A DNA stretch of 27,413 bases. Source: JAAFHN01 sp031421855. Its GTDB lineage: Bacteria; Pseudomonadota; Gammaproteobacteria; Burkholderiales; Burkholderiaceae_C. The notes below the pieces were generated by a model that worked only from the letters and a program-made list of their open reading frames with translations, was not told where the DNA came from and made no database searches. Of the stretch, positions 7,668 through 16,834 are shown one piece after another. Location of the stretch: positions 1 to 27,413 of the forward strand of contig JANOPN010000169.1 of the NCBI GenBank assembly GCA_031421855.1, given 5' to 3'. A program made the translations under genes and the position numbers. Position 1 is the stretch's first letter. Every line of letters begins with the position of its first letter.

Positions 7668-8074
7668 TGTTGGTCGTTGACAGCAGCGTCTGGATTGACT
7701 TTTTTCGCGGTACCGAAACGCCAGCTAAAGAGGCGTTGAAAGACGCGATGGCCGATGGCAGCACGGAAATCATCGTGCCGGATCTGGTGCTCTTTGAGGT
7801 GCTGCGCGGTTTTCGCCACGAGCGAGACTACCGACATGCTTTGCGACTCATGCGCGGGTTCAGTTTGGAGGCTGCATTCAGCCCCGCGTTAGCGCAAGAG
7901 GCAGCCGAGCACTACCGCGCGATGTTGGGACAAGGATTCACCATTCGCAGCGCACTCGACATCATGATCGGCGCATTTTGTATTGCCCGCGACTACACGC
8001 TCCTGCACAGCGACCGTGACTTCACCGCCATGCACAACCTGCGCGGGCTGAAAGTCTGGCGACTAGCAACCTGA
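7667..8074 (+). CDS. vapC: VapC-type PIN-domain toxin ribonuclease
   Basis: The 135-residue protein has the PIN fold with the acidic residues expected to bind Mg2+ or Mn2+. They are VDSSVWID near the N terminus, FEVLRG in the first third, SALDIMIG in the second half, and LHSDRDF near the end. VapC toxins cleave tRNA or rRNA; the target cannot be read from the sequence. Length is typical (125-145). The ATG at 7667 overlaps the vapB stop (TGATG). It lies downstream of its antitoxin in the usual order. Confidence 0.92.
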   Translation: MLVVDSSVWIDFFRGTETPAKEALKDAMADGSTEIIVPDLVLFEVLRGFRHERDYRHALRLMRGFSLEAAFSPALAQEAAEHYRAMLGQGFTIRSALDIMIGAFCIARDYTLLHSDRDFTAMHNLRGLKVWRLAT

Positions 8075-8089
8075 ATACTCGTCGAAATT

Positions 8090-8135
8090 CATAGCAACAA
8101 ACCCAATGAATCCGGTGACCAAGTGCCAAAAATAA
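8090..8135 (+). repeat. dispersed repeat, copy C
   Basis: It contains ATAGCAACAAACCCAATGAA followed by TCCGGTGACCAAGTGCC and an A-rich tail. It is the best match to the family consensus and fills most of the 72-bp gap between vapC and the convergent transporter gene. Confidence 0.8.
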
Positions 8136-8146
8136 CCAAAATCTGC

Positions 8147-9082
8147 TCAGATGAGTGGTTTTTTGCGGTTGATCAGCACGACGCCCGCCGCCACACCGAA
8201 TAATGCGACCAAGAGTTGCACGCTCAAGGGCTCGCGCAGCCACATGGCGCCAAAGAGCAAGGCGCAAACCGGGGTGATGAACACGAATGACGACAACTGC
8301 GTCACGGGATAGTGTTTGAGCAGACCCATCCAGGCCAGATAGCTGGCGAATGCGCCGACCGCCGTTTGCAAGGCCAGTGAGCCCCAAGCCCATGCGCTGT
8401 AGTCGAGCCGCCATGGTTCACCCAGTGCGAGCGACACCAGGGGTGAGGCGAGCGCGGCAACGGCGAGTTGATAAAAAAGCGTTTTCTCGGGCGCAGCCTG
8501 CGCAAGTGACGAGGTGCGAATGGCGATGGTGGTCAATCCCCAAAACATGCCCGCAGCCAAGGCCAAGGCATCTCCGCGCAGGTGCTTGGCACCCAATCGA
8601 GCGCTGGCCTCGTCGCTGAAGCCTTCGGCAAAGGCAAGCGCCACAGCCCCAAACGCAATGGCCAGCCCCAGCCATTGCACCGCGCTCAACCGCTCACTGG
8701 GCACGAACCGTGGCAAAAGCAACGCCACGATGAAGGGCGAGGTGTACAAAAACACGGTGAGCCGCGAGGCCGACGTGTCGCGCAGGCCCAAATAGATGCA
8801 ACAGAACTCAAGCGCAAACAAAATGCCCGCCAGCACACCCGCGCGCAAAACGCCGGCCGATACATCCCCTGCGCTCCAAAGCGAAATGCCGCGCCAGCGA
8901 CACCACAGGCACAACAACACCGTCGCCCCAGCAAAACGCAGCGTCGCCTGCCAAAGCGGGGGCACCTCGGCAATCGTGGCCTTGATGAGGGTTTGTTGAA
9001 ACCCCCAAAACACACAACACGCCACCACCGTGGCAACGCCGGCCGCGTCAAACGCGGTTTTTCGAACCGTCACGGCGCTCAT
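8147..9082 (-). CDS. EamA-family (DMT superfamily) transporter
   Basis: The 311-residue inner-membrane protein has about ten hydrophobic segments arranged as two EamA repeats (about residues 14-145 and 170-305). The first repeat contains VFWGFQQTLIKATIAEVPP and TLRFAGATVLLC; the second contains ALAAGMFWGLTTIAIRTSS and SFVFITPVCALLFGAMWLREP. Both are the usual glycine- and proline-marked family segments. These carriers export or import small metabolites, and substrate cannot be predicted. The start ATG overlaps the ligA stop by 4 bp (ATGA), so it is probably cotranscribed with ligA even though the jobs are unrelated. Confidence 0.9.
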   Translation of the reverse strand: MSAVTVRKTAFDAAGVATVVACCVFWGFQQTLIKATIAEVPPLWQATLRFAGATVLLCLWCRWRGISLWSAGDVSAGVLRAGVLAGILFALEFCCIYLGLRDTSASRLTVFLYTSPFIVALLLPRFVPSERLSAVQWLGLAIAFGAVALAFAEGFSDEASARLGAKHLRGDALALAAGMFWGLTTIAIRTSSLAQAAPEKTLFYQLAVAALASPLVSLALGEPWRLDYSAWAWGSLALQTAVGAFASYLAWMGLLKHYPVTQLSSFVFITPVCALLFGAMWLREPLSVQLLVALFGVAAGVVLINRKKPLI

Positions 9083-11250
9083 GCGCCGCCCGCCAAAAGC
9101 GCGAGCAAGCCCGCTTCGTCCAACACCGCGATGCCGAGTTCACGGGCTTTGTCGAGCTTGCTTCCCGCCTCGGCGCCAGCCACGACGTAGCTGGTTTTCT
9201 TGCTGACGCTACCCGCGACCTTGGCACCCGCTGCCTCCAACATGTCTTTGGCTGCGTCGCGCCCCAGCGTGGGCAAGGTGCCAGTCAGCACGACCGTGCA
9301 GCCCAAAAGCGGCTGCTGAGACGCGTCGCGGGCAACGCCCTCGGGCCAGTTCAGTCCGCAGGCTCGCAGTTGGTGAATCACTTCGCGGTTGTGGGCTTGC
9401 GCAAAAAACTGCAACAAACTCTCGGCCACGATCGGCCCAACATCGGTGACTTGCAGCAACTCAGACTGGCTCGCGGCCATGAGCGCGTCAAGCGTGCCGA
9501 AGTGTTTGGCCAAGTCCTTGGCGGTGGATTCGCCCACATTGCGAATGCCCAAGCCGTACAAAAACCGGGGCAAGGTCGTGGTTTTGGAGCGACTGAGGGC
9601 ATCAACGATGTTTTGTGCCGACTTTTCAGCCATGCGCTCCAAGGCGGCCAAGCTGCTCAACCCTAACCGGTAGAGGTCGGGAATGGTTTTGACGATGCCC
9701 GCGTCGACGAGTTGATCAACCAGCTTCTCGCCCAAACCCTCAACCTCCACTGCGCGGCGCTGAGCAAAATGCAAAATTGCTTGCTTGCGCTGCGCGGGGC
9801 AAAACAGCCCGCCAGTGCAGCGCCAAGCGGCCTCGCCGTCTTCGCGCACGATGGGACTTTGGCAATCCGGGCATCGCCCGCCCAGTCGTTTATAGAGGTC
9901 AAACGCCTCACCCGCATCGCCTGCGCGTTTATCCAGCACCACGCTCACCACCTCCGGGATCACATCGCCCGCTCTGCGCACCACCACGGTGTCGCCCACG
10001 CGCACGTCCTTGCGCCGGGCTTCGTCTTCGTTGTGCAACGTGGCATTGGTGACGGTCACGCCGCCAACAAAAACGGGGGCGAGTTTGGCAACTGGCGTGA
10101 GCTTACCGGTGCGCCCGACCTGGATATCAATCGCCAGCACCGTGGTGAACTGCTCTTGCGCAGGGTACTTGTGGGCCACGGCCCATCTGGGCTCGCGAGA
10201 CACAAAACCCAATTGCCGTTGTTGCTCAAACGAGTTGACCTTGTAGACCACGCCGTCGATATCGAACGGCAAGCTGTCGCGCTGCGCGGCCACGTCAGCA
10301 TGGAACGCGACCAAGGCATCTGCGCCAACGCAAAGCCGCGTGTGCTGCGACACCGCAAACCCCCAAGCGGCGAGCGCTTGAGACAGCGCCCATTGGCTAT
10401 CGACTTGGGCGTCGCTCGAGACCTCGCCGAGCGCATAGGCAAAAAAACTCAAACTTCGCTGAGCGGCGATGGCAGGGTCCAGCTGGCGCACGGCGCCTGC
10501 AGCCGTGTTGCGAGGGTTCACAAAAGTTTTTTCACCGGACGCACCTGCACTGATTTTGGCACGCTGACGCTCATTCAAGGCCTCAAAATCATCCCGCCGC
10601 ATGTACACCTCGCCCCGTACCTCCAACACCTCAGGCACAGCTTGACGGTCGGTGTTCAGGCGCAGCGGTATTTGTCCAATGGTGCGGATGTTTTGGGTCA
10701 CGACCTCACCGCTTTCGCCATCGCCGCGCGTGGCAGCCACGACCAAAGCCCCTTGCTCGTAGCGCAGGTTGATCGCGAGTCCATCAAATTTCAGTTCTGC
10801 TACATATTCGATAGCATCTAAGTCAATGGATTCGGTGACCAAAGGCGAATTTTCATCAAAAATGGAGGTTTGAGAGGCATTTTTAGCCTGCGCAGCCACT
10901 TGCATCGGCTGCGCACGTTTGATCAACTCCTTGCGCACCCTTGCGTCGAACGCGCGAGCACCCTGCTCGGTGGTGTCGGTCTCGGTGCGAATCGACAGCA
11001 TCGGCACGCGGTGACGCACCGCCTCGAACCCGTCCAGCACCGCACCGCCCACGCGCTGCGTGGGCGAGTCAGCCGACTTCAACGACGGATATTCGGCCTC
11101 CAAAGCTTGGAGCTCAACAAACAATCGGTCGTATTCCGCATCAGGCACCAAGGGCGCATCAAGCGTGTAGTAAGCATGTGCAAAGCGGTGCAGCTCCACG
11201 TGGAGCGCTCGGACCGCATCGGCGGCTGATTCAAATGGGGAAGACAACAT
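9079..11250 (-). CDS. ligA: NAD-dependent DNA ligase LigA
   Basis: The enzyme seals nicks in replication and repair using NAD+. Starting at the ATG at 11250 (a GTG at 11253 is the next codon upstream), it has 723 residues. Visible parts are the Ia domain (AHAYYTLDAPLVPDAEYDRL), the adenylation motif ELKFDGLA with active-site Lys154, the OB fold region, the zinc finger (CPDC and CTGGLFC), helix-hairpin-helix repeats and a C-terminal BRCT domain (LLGCTVVLTGTLPTLGR). The spacing from RVRKEL to ELKFDG is about 41 residues, against 9 or so in the E. coli protein. Part of this extra stretch, about residues 128-150, is encoded by a dispersed repeat (copy D). The gene belongs to the smc-zipA-ligA group but is cut off from it by a divergent HEPN/MNT pair. 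Confidence 0.97.
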   Translation of the reverse strand: MLSSPFESAADAVRALHVELHRFAHAYYTLDAPLVPDAEYDRLFVELQALEAEYPSLKSADSPTQRVGGAVLDGFEAVRHRVPMLSIRTETDTTEQGARAFDARVRKELIKRAQPMQVAAQAKNASQTSIFDENSPLVTESIDLDAIEYVAELKFDGLAINLRYEQGALVVAATRGDGESGEVVTQNIRTIGQIPLRLNTDRQAVPEVLEVRGEVYMRRDDFEALNERQRAKISAGASGEKTFVNPRNTAAGAVRQLDPAIAAQRSLSFFAYALGEVSSDAQVDSQWALSQALAAWGFAVSQHTRLCVGADALVAFHADVAAQRDSLPFDIDGVVYKVNSFEQQRQLGFVSREPRWAVAHKYPAQEQFTTVLAIDIQVGRTGKLTPVAKLAPVFVGGVTVTNATLHNEDEARRKDVRVGDTVVVRRAGDVIPEVVSVVLDKRAGDAGEAFDLYKRLGGRCPDCQSPIVREDGEAAWRCTGGLFCPAQRKQAILHFAQRRAVEVEGLGEKLVDQLVDAGIVKTIPDLYRLGLSSLAALERMAEKSAQNIVDALSRSKTTTLPRFLYGLGIRNVGESTAKDLAKHFGTLDALMAASQSELLQVTDVGPIVAESLLQFFAQAHNREVIHQLRACGLNWPEGVARDASQQPLLGCTVVLTGTLPTLGRDAAKDMLEAAGAKVAGSVSKKTSYVVAGAEAGSKLDKARELGIAVLDEAGLLALLAGGA
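10810..10855 (+). repeat. dispersed repeat, copy D, inside ligA
   Basis: On the plus strand this reads GATAGCATCTAAGTCAATGG and then ATTCGGTGACCAAAGGC, matching the intergenic copies. It is antisense to ligA and is translated in frame as the segment containing PLVTESIDLDAIEY, just before the active-site motif. Confidence 0.7.
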
Positions 11251-11257
11251 CACCCTG

Positions 11258-11281
11258 ATTTTGGCTGAGTCTGAGTGAAAT
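11258..11281 (-). promoter_or_regulatory. shared upstream motif at ligA
   Basis: The 24 bases agree at 20 positions with 1343-1366 upstream of the GlxA-type regulator gene (shared core ATTTTGGCTGA on the plus strand, then TCTG and TGAAA). In both cases the block ends 5-8 bp before a minus-strand start codon. It may be a promoter/leader element or a decayed repeat. Confidence 0.3.
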
Positions 11282-11318
11282 CAACGCCAGCGCGCCAGAG
11301 AAAACGATAATCGTGTCT

Positions 11319-11729
11319 ATGACCATTGACCTATCCGCACTCGAACGCGCGCTTGCAGCTCTCGGTCGAGCGATGACGCGCGCGGCGCAGGCACCCGACG
11401 ACGAAGAAATTCGTGACGCCTGCATTCAGCGCTTCGAATTCAGTTTTGAGCTGTCTTGGAAAATGCTTAAACGCCGCCTCGCCGTTGATCTGCCAAGCAG
11501 CGACGCAGTCGAGGCGATGAACTACCGCAGCCTGATTCGCGTCGGAGCCGATCGTGGTTTGGTACACAACCCGTCGAAGTGGTTTGAGTACCGAGACCTG
11601 CGCAACCTCAGCTCGCACACATATGACCCGGTTGTGGCAAACCAAGTCTTCTCGTGCATTGCTGAGTTTCAGGCGGATGCGCAGGCCTCGCTGGCGGCCT
11701 TGATCGTCGCTGGTGCGAGCGATGCTTGA
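11319..11729 (+). CDS. HEPN-domain nucleotidyltransferase substrate-binding protein (HI0074 type)
   Basis: The 136-residue helical protein resembles the HI0074 family: FEFSFELSWKMLKRRL in the first half and the HEPN RNase-type motif R-x4-H in RDLRNLSSHTYD. It is followed at once by a minimal nucleotidyltransferase, with 8 bp overlap. Such HEPN/MNT pairs act as toxin-antitoxin systems in which the MNT protein adenylylates and silences the HEPN RNase; this is known for characterised members and is inferred here. The start is ATG 11319, with GTG 11313 as an alternative. A GATAAT box lies at 11306-11311, close to the start, so transcripts may have almost no leader. Confidence 0.82.
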   Translation: MTIDLSALERALAALGRAMTRAAQAPDDEEIRDACIQRFEFSFELSWKMLKRRLAVDLPSSDAVEAMNYRSLIRVGADRGLVHNPSKWFEYRDLRNLSSHTYDPVVANQVFSCIAEFQADAQASLAALIVAGASDA

Positions 11730-12039
11730 CCTAGCCCCCGAGGACTTGGCGTTGACGCGAGCAATCTTGAGCGCGCATTTACCGGGCGCACGCGTTCGGG
11801 CGTTTGGCTCGCGGGTGACGGGCAAGGCTAGACCGTTTTCAGATCTTGACTTGGTCGTGCTTGCCGATGAGGTGTTTACCGAGCCCGCGTTTCGCGAAGC
11901 GCGTCAAGCGCTAGAAGACAGCAACTTGCCCATTCGGGTTGATTTGCTGCGGTGGTCTCAGATGCCGCTGAGCATTCGCCAAACCATTGCCACAACCGGC
12001 GTAGATTTTTCAGGAAAACAGGCGTCTGGCCTGAGCTGA
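11722..12039 (+). CDS. minimal nucleotidyltransferase (MNT) partner
   Basis: The protein of about 105 residues carries the MNT signature GSx10DxD as GSRVTGKARPF followed by SDLDLVV, which binds nucleotide and metal. It is the expected partner of the HEPN protein encoded directly upstream (8-bp overlap from ATG 11722; GTG 11713 is an alternative). It would transfer AMP to the HEPN partner as antitoxin. Its last 30 bases overlap the 3' end of zipA on the opposite strand, so the two genes converge. Confidence 0.85.
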   Translation: MLDLAPEDLALTRAILSAHLPGARVRAFGSRVTGKARPFSDLDLVVLADEVFTEPAFREARQALEDSNLPIRVDLLRWSQMPLSIRQTIATTGVDFSGKQASGLS

Positions 12040-13104
12040 ACCGGCCGCCAAATCGCGCTCGCTGAGCGCGTCATAGAGGGCTTCGAGGTCTGCACCAATG
12101 GCATCGAGCGCGTCGGCCATCAAAATCGCGCCGCGCTCGTCGGTGATGGTGCCGTCCATCGCGGCTGCCATCGCAATTGCCACGTCACGCATGCGCACAA
12201 ACGGCTGCTCGCTGCGGTCGACCTGAGGCACATCCAGCGACAAAGCGACGCTGCGCAATGCGGTCTGCGTGGGGTCGTCGGCCAAGGCGGCTTGGGTGTC
12301 AAAGTTCAGCACCAACACCGGCGGCGAGCCAGGCGCGCTGGCAGGCAGCACCATGCGGCCCGGTACGGCACCGGCCACAAAACCCAAGCGCGCCACATGC
12401 AATTGCACAAAACCCGCGCTCCAAGCGGCGTTGCGAGCACGAACCGTCACGCTTAAGCGTGCATCGTGGCTGGCGGCAAAGGTATCCAGCTCGCGCGCAC
12501 GCAAGACCGAGTCGCGCATGTCGGGAAAGCTCGCGCTGGCATCCATCGCGTCGGCAAACGAATGGGTCTTTTGCACATACTCGCTGAACTCAATCTCATT
12601 GAGTGCGCCCGACCGATTGGCCAGTTGCACGCCCGCTTGAAACGCGGTGTAGCGCTGCATGGGGCCAGGCGTCTCCCACAACCCAGTGCGCTCATTGCAG
12701 CCTTCAATCGCGAAGGGTTTGCTGCCAGCGCGCCGCGTGGTGGGCATGTGAATGAGTGCTGCCTCACCGGTTGTGGGCTGGTCAAGGTCCATGCGAGCGA
12801 TCACGTCAATCAAGGCGTCAAGCCCCAAGCGACGCTCGGCGGGCGGCAAGGTGCGACCCACCGCCGTGTTCGCCAGCTGCGGCGACCCCGGCGGTGCAAT
12901 GGCCGAGCCTGAAACGAGGTCGTCTAGCGTGGGTTCGTGACGCGAATCGTCGGTACTGGCGTCAGCCAAGTCGTCGCTGAGCTGGGCGTGCTCGGTGCGC
13001 AAAATCTTCGGTGCGTTGCGACGAGTGGTCCACGCGCCGTGCGCCACGACTGCCGCCAGCACCACGCCGCCAATCACCGCCAAACCAATCGTGAGAGTTG
13101 TCAT
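12010..13104 (-). CDS. zipA: cell division protein ZipA
   Basis: ZipA anchors FtsZ to the inner membrane in the division ring. The 364-residue protein starts with a membrane segment (LTIGLAVIGGVVLAAVVAHGA, residues 4-24), followed by an acidic, Pro-rich linker to about residue 130, and ends in a globular FtsZ-binding domain (about 215-350, with GFVQLHVARLGFVAGAVPG and FVRMRDVAIAMAAAMDGTITD). Length and layout fit betaproteobacterial ZipA. It lies 48 bp downstream of smc in the standard order smc-zipA. ligA, normally next, is separated by the opposing HEPN/MNT pair, whose MNT gene overlaps the zipA 3' end by 30 bp. Confidence 0.88.
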   Translation of the reverse strand: MTTLTIGLAVIGGVVLAAVVAHGAWTTRRNAPKILRTEHAQLSDDLADASTDDSRHEPTLDDLVSGSAIAPPGSPQLANTAVGRTLPPAERRLGLDALIDVIARMDLDQPTTGEAALIHMPTTRRAGSKPFAIEGCNERTGLWETPGPMQRYTAFQAGVQLANRSGALNEIEFSEYVQKTHSFADAMDASASFPDMRDSVLRARELDTFAASHDARLSVTVRARNAAWSAGFVQLHVARLGFVAGAVPGRMVLPASAPGSPPVLVLNFDTQAALADDPTQTALRSVALSLDVPQVDRSEQPFVRMRDVAIAMAAAMDGTITDERGAILMADALDAIGADLEALYDALSERDLAAGSAQARRLFS

Positions 13105-13152
13105 GTTTCGTTTGTATCACGGCGTGAGCCGCTGTATAGACCGCTGGGGCGC

Positions 13153-16100
13153 TCAAGCCGCGATCAATTCCGCCGCGGCCTCCATGTCAACAGCAACGAT
13201 GCGCGACACGCCTTGCTCTTGCATGGTCACGCCGATTAGTTGCTTGGCCATTTCCATGGCGATTTTGTTGTGGCTGATGAACAAAAACTGGGTCTCTGCT
13301 GACATTTTGGTGACCAATTTGGCATAACGCTCGGTGTTGGCATCGTCAAGTGGCGCGTCCACCTCATCGAGCAAACAAAACGGTGCGGGGTTGAGCTGAA
13401 ATATTGCGAAGACCAACGCAATGGCTGTCAAGGCCTTTTCTCCGCCCGAGAGCAACGCGATGGACTGGTTTTTCTTGCCCGGAGGCTGTGCAATCACCTG
13501 CACGCCGCTGTCCAAAATCTCACCCCCAGTCATCACCAGCATCGCCTGCCCACCGCCAAACAGTTCGGGGAACATGCGCCCAAAATGCAGATTGACCGAC
13601 TCAAACGTGGTTGACAGCAACTCTCGCGTCTCGCCGTCGATCTTGCGAATGGCGTCTTCTAGCGTGTTGATGGCATCCAGCAAGTCGGCGTTTTGGGCGT
13701 CCAAGAACTGCTTGCGTTCGCGCGAGGTGGTTAGCTCTTCAAGTGCGGCCAAATTGACGGCACCCAAGGCGGCGATTTCGCGCTGTATGCGCTCAATCTC
13801 CATGCCCAAGCCGGCCAAACGCACGCCGCCCGTGGCAATGCTGGCCTCAACTGCCGCCAAATCGGCTTTAGCTTCCGCCAAAAACTGCTCATATTGCTCA
13901 AGCCCCAAGCGCGCAGCCTGCTCTTTGAGTTGAAGCTCGGTGATTCTGGCGCGCAGCGGATCCAGCTCGCGCTCAAACTTCACGCGCCGCTCGTCGCTGG
14001 CCCGCAGTTTGGCGGTCAGGTCGTCGTATTGGCTGCGGGTTGCGCCAAGTGCAGCTTCTCGTTGAAGCTTGACCGACAGCGCTGACTGCAAACCCATTTG
14101 CGCCGAGGTATCGGTCAAGCGGGTGAGCTCATCGAGTGCGCTTTGCTCATCGGCCTTCAAGGTGCTCGCCTGCGTTTGCGCGGTGGCAACAGCCCGGCGC
14201 AGCTCATCCGAGCGCTGCATCAACGAGCGCTGCGAAAACTGCGCCTCTTGCGTGCGCCGCTCCAGCACCCGCAGTTGCTCGCGCGCCATGTCTACTGCGC
14301 GCTGAGCGCTGATGGCCGTGTCCTCAACGCTGGCGTGGCGCTCCTGGGTGTCGGCCAGCTGCATGTCAAGCTGCTCAAACTGGGCTTCGCTCTCGATTTG
14401 GCGCTCTTGCAAGTCGCCGAGCTGCTCATCAATCTCGCCCAAATCGCCGTCCAACTGCTCTGAGCGAGCCCGAAGCTGCTCGGCTTGCTGGGCCAGTTTG
14501 ATGACTTGGACGTCAAGCTCGTGCGCGCGACTTTGCGCGATTTGCACCGCGCTGCGAGCGCCTTGGAGCTGCTGCGCGGCCTGGGCATAGCTTGACTGCG
14601 CCCGGTTCAACTCAAGCCCTGCTTCGTCAGCGATCAAGGTCTGGGCACGATGTTGTTTGTGTAGGTTCTCAAGCTCTTGCGCACGTGCAAGCAGCCCCGC
14701 TTGCTCGGAGTCTTGGGCATAAAAGCTCACGCTGTGGCGCGACACGGCATGGCCCGACTTCACATGAATGGCCTCACCTGCCTGCAAACCGTCGCGCGCG
14801 GCCAATGCCTCATCCAAGCTGTCAGCAACGAACACACCGTGAAGCCAGTCTGCACAAAGCGCCATCAAACTCGCATCGTGAATGCGCAGCAAGTCAGATA
14901 AGCGGCGGTGTTTTGGCGCGGCTGGGTTCGGTGTTTGAACGCCCCCACCCGCACCCACACCAGCACTGGGCAACTGATAAAAACTCAGCTTGGCGGGCGG
15001 CGCGTCTGATGCAAACGCGCGCAGCATGTCCAGCTTGCTCACGCTCAAAGCCTGAATGCGCTCGCGCATCGCGGCCTCGAGGGCAGACTCCCAACCCGGC
15101 TCAATGTGCAACTGGCTCCAAAGCGGTGCAGCACCATCGAGCCCATGTTTGGCCAGCCAAGGGCGCAACTTGGAGTCGGTTTTGACGCGATCTTGCAAAG
15201 CCTGCAACGCCTGCATCCGCGCGGCCATTTGAGTCACCTGAGCCGATTGGGCATTGGCCTCGCTTTGCGCCTTGGCGCGCGCGGCATCCAGCTCGGGCAC
15301 GAGTCCTTGCAACTCAGCTAAGCGCTCTTCAGCCTCGGCTTGGGTTTGCCTGGCCGTATCAAGTTGGTCTCGCAGCTGCGTCAATTTCTCCAAGTCTGGG
15401 CCAGCCAAAGCGCGCTTGTCGGCGCTGAGCCGGTCTCGGCGCTGGTTGAGCTGGCGCATTTGGTCGCCGGTGTTTCGCTGATTGGCAGCCAACACCTGAA
15501 TTTGCTGTTGCACCTGCGCTACCGTCGCCTTGGCCTCGCCGGCTTTGTTCACGGCATCGCGCAAGGCCATATCCAGCACCGGTTGGCGACCTTGATGCTC
15601 ATCAAGCTGCGCAGCAAGCAGCTCACCGTCGTCATGCGCGGCAGCCGTTTTCTCGACCAATTGGGTCAGCTCCAGTTGCGCGTCAGCCTCGCGCGTCGCC
15701 CAACTCGCGGCTTGTTCGCGCAATTGGTTGAGCCGCTGCTCAACCCGCTGGCGGCCCTCCACCACGAAGCGGATCTCGGCCTCGAGCTTGGCCACTTCTG
15801 CCGTTGCCTCGTAAAGCGAGCCTTGGGCTTTGTTGACCTCGTCGCCTGCTGCGTAATGCGCTTGGCGAATCGCCTCCAAGTCGGCCTCAACGCTTCGCAG
15901 GTCTGCCGTGCGCGACTCGAGTGCGTTGACCGCTGCTTCGGTGTCCGACTTCAGCTTGGTTTGCGACTCCAGCGCGTCGCGTCGCTTGAAAAACCAAAGC
16001 TGGTTTTGCTTCAGGCTCATATCGTCGTGCAGCGCGCGGAAGCGTTTGGCCACCTCAGCTTGCTTCTCAAGCTTGTCCAAGTTGGCATTGAGTTCGCGCA

Positions 16101-16692
16101 AGATGTCGTCTACCCGTGTCAAGTTCTCGCGGGTGTCGCTCAGGCGGTTTTCGGTTTCGCGTCGGCGCTCTTTGTACTTTGAGACGCCTGCGGCCTCTTC
16201 TAAAAACAGCCGCAACTCTTCGGGCTTGCTTTCAATGATGCGGCTGATCGTGCCCTGCCCAATGATGGCGTAGGCCCGCGGCCCCAAGCCTGTGCCCAAA
16301 AACACGTCTTGCACGTCGCGCCGACGCACGGGTTGGTTGTTGATGTAGTAGCTTGAGCTGCCGTCACGCGTCAACACCCGCTTGACCGCCACCTCAGCGT
16401 ATTGACCCCATTGGCCGCCGGCGCGGTGGTCGGCGTTGTCAAACACCAGCTCAACCGATGAGCGCGAGGCCGCCTTGCGGGTCGTCGTGCCATTGAAAAT
16501 GACGTCTTGCATCGACTCGCCACGCAACTCTGACGCCCGCGACTCACCCAACACCCAGCGCACAGCGTCCATGATGTTGGACTTGCCACAGCCGTTGGGC
16601 CCAACCACACCCACCAATTGCCCAGGCAACTGAAAGGTGGTGGGTTCAGCAAACGACTTGAAGCCCGATAGTTTGATTTGGTTGAGGCGCAC
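13153..16692 (-). CDS. smc: chromosome segregation ATPase SMC
   Basis: SMC compacts and segregates the chromosome with ScpA and ScpB. From the GTG at 16692 (VRLNQIKLSGFKSFAEP) the protein has 1179 residues, the usual family length. The upstream 45 codons are open but would add residues absent from relatives, so I reject the longer start. Visible are Walker A GPNGCGKSN (31-39), long coiled coils (about 170-500 and 680-1020), a hinge around 510-660, the ABC signature LLSGGEK (Ser1082), and Walker B LLDEVDAPLDD (Asp1109, Glu1110). It is first in the smc-zipA(-ligA) group. Confidence 0.97.
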   Translation of the reverse strand: MRLNQIKLSGFKSFAEPTTFQLPGQLVGVVGPNGCGKSNIMDAVRWVLGESRASELRGESMQDVIFNGTTTRKAASRSSVELVFDNADHRAGGQWGQYAEVAVKRVLTRDGSSSYYINNQPVRRRDVQDVFLGTGLGPRAYAIIGQGTISRIIESKPEELRLFLEEAAGVSKYKERRRETENRLSDTRENLTRVDDILRELNANLDKLEKQAEVAKRFRALHDDMSLKQNQLWFFKRRDALESQTKLKSDTEAAVNALESRTADLRSVEADLEAIRQAHYAAGDEVNKAQGSLYEATAEVAKLEAEIRFVVEGRQRVEQRLNQLREQAASWATREADAQLELTQLVEKTAAAHDDGELLAAQLDEHQGRQPVLDMALRDAVNKAGEAKATVAQVQQQIQVLAANQRNTGDQMRQLNQRRDRLSADKRALAGPDLEKLTQLRDQLDTARQTQAEAEERLAELQGLVPELDAARAKAQSEANAQSAQVTQMAARMQALQALQDRVKTDSKLRPWLAKHGLDGAAPLWSQLHIEPGWESALEAAMRERIQALSVSKLDMLRAFASDAPPAKLSFYQLPSAGVGAGGGVQTPNPAAPKHRRLSDLLRIHDASLMALCADWLHGVFVADSLDEALAARDGLQAGEAIHVKSGHAVSRHSVSFYAQDSEQAGLLARAQELENLHKQHRAQTLIADEAGLELNRAQSSYAQAAQQLQGARSAVQIAQSRAHELDVQVIKLAQQAEQLRARSEQLDGDLGEIDEQLGDLQERQIESEAQFEQLDMQLADTQERHASVEDTAISAQRAVDMAREQLRVLERRTQEAQFSQRSLMQRSDELRRAVATAQTQASTLKADEQSALDELTRLTDTSAQMGLQSALSVKLQREAALGATRSQYDDLTAKLRASDERRVKFERELDPLRARITELQLKEQAARLGLEQYEQFLAEAKADLAAVEASIATGGVRLAGLGMEIERIQREIAALGAVNLAALEELTTSRERKQFLDAQNADLLDAINTLEDAIRKIDGETRELLSTTFESVNLHFGRMFPELFGGGQAMLVMTGGEILDSGVQVIAQPPGKKNQSIALLSGGEKALTAIALVFAIFQLNPAPFCLLDEVDAPLDDANTERYAKLVTKMSAETQFLFISHNKIAMEMAKQLIGVTMQEQGVSRIVAVDMEAAAELIAA

Positions 16693-16834
16693 GAAGAAGA
16701 ATCGATAGAGGGTTCGCAAACCAACGAACCCAAGATTCGCGGGATAACCCGCAATGGTAGCCCAGCCACCCACGCGAAAGCTGAGCGCCACACACCAAAA
16801 CGAAGTCGAAACGGTTTGGAATCGCAATTCTTAG

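Noticed and set aside
9712..10821. 369-residue plus-strand ORF
   Set aside because: It is antisense to ligA, which has all catalytic motifs; the composition is typical of a shadow frame.
15340..16182. 280-residue plus-strand ORF
   Set aside because: It is antisense to the SMC coiled coil; Leu/Gln-rich shadows are common there.
16693..16827. 45-codon N-terminal extension of SMC
   Set aside because: The family begins at VRLNQIKLSGFKSF; the extension adds unrelated residues and no better ribosome site.
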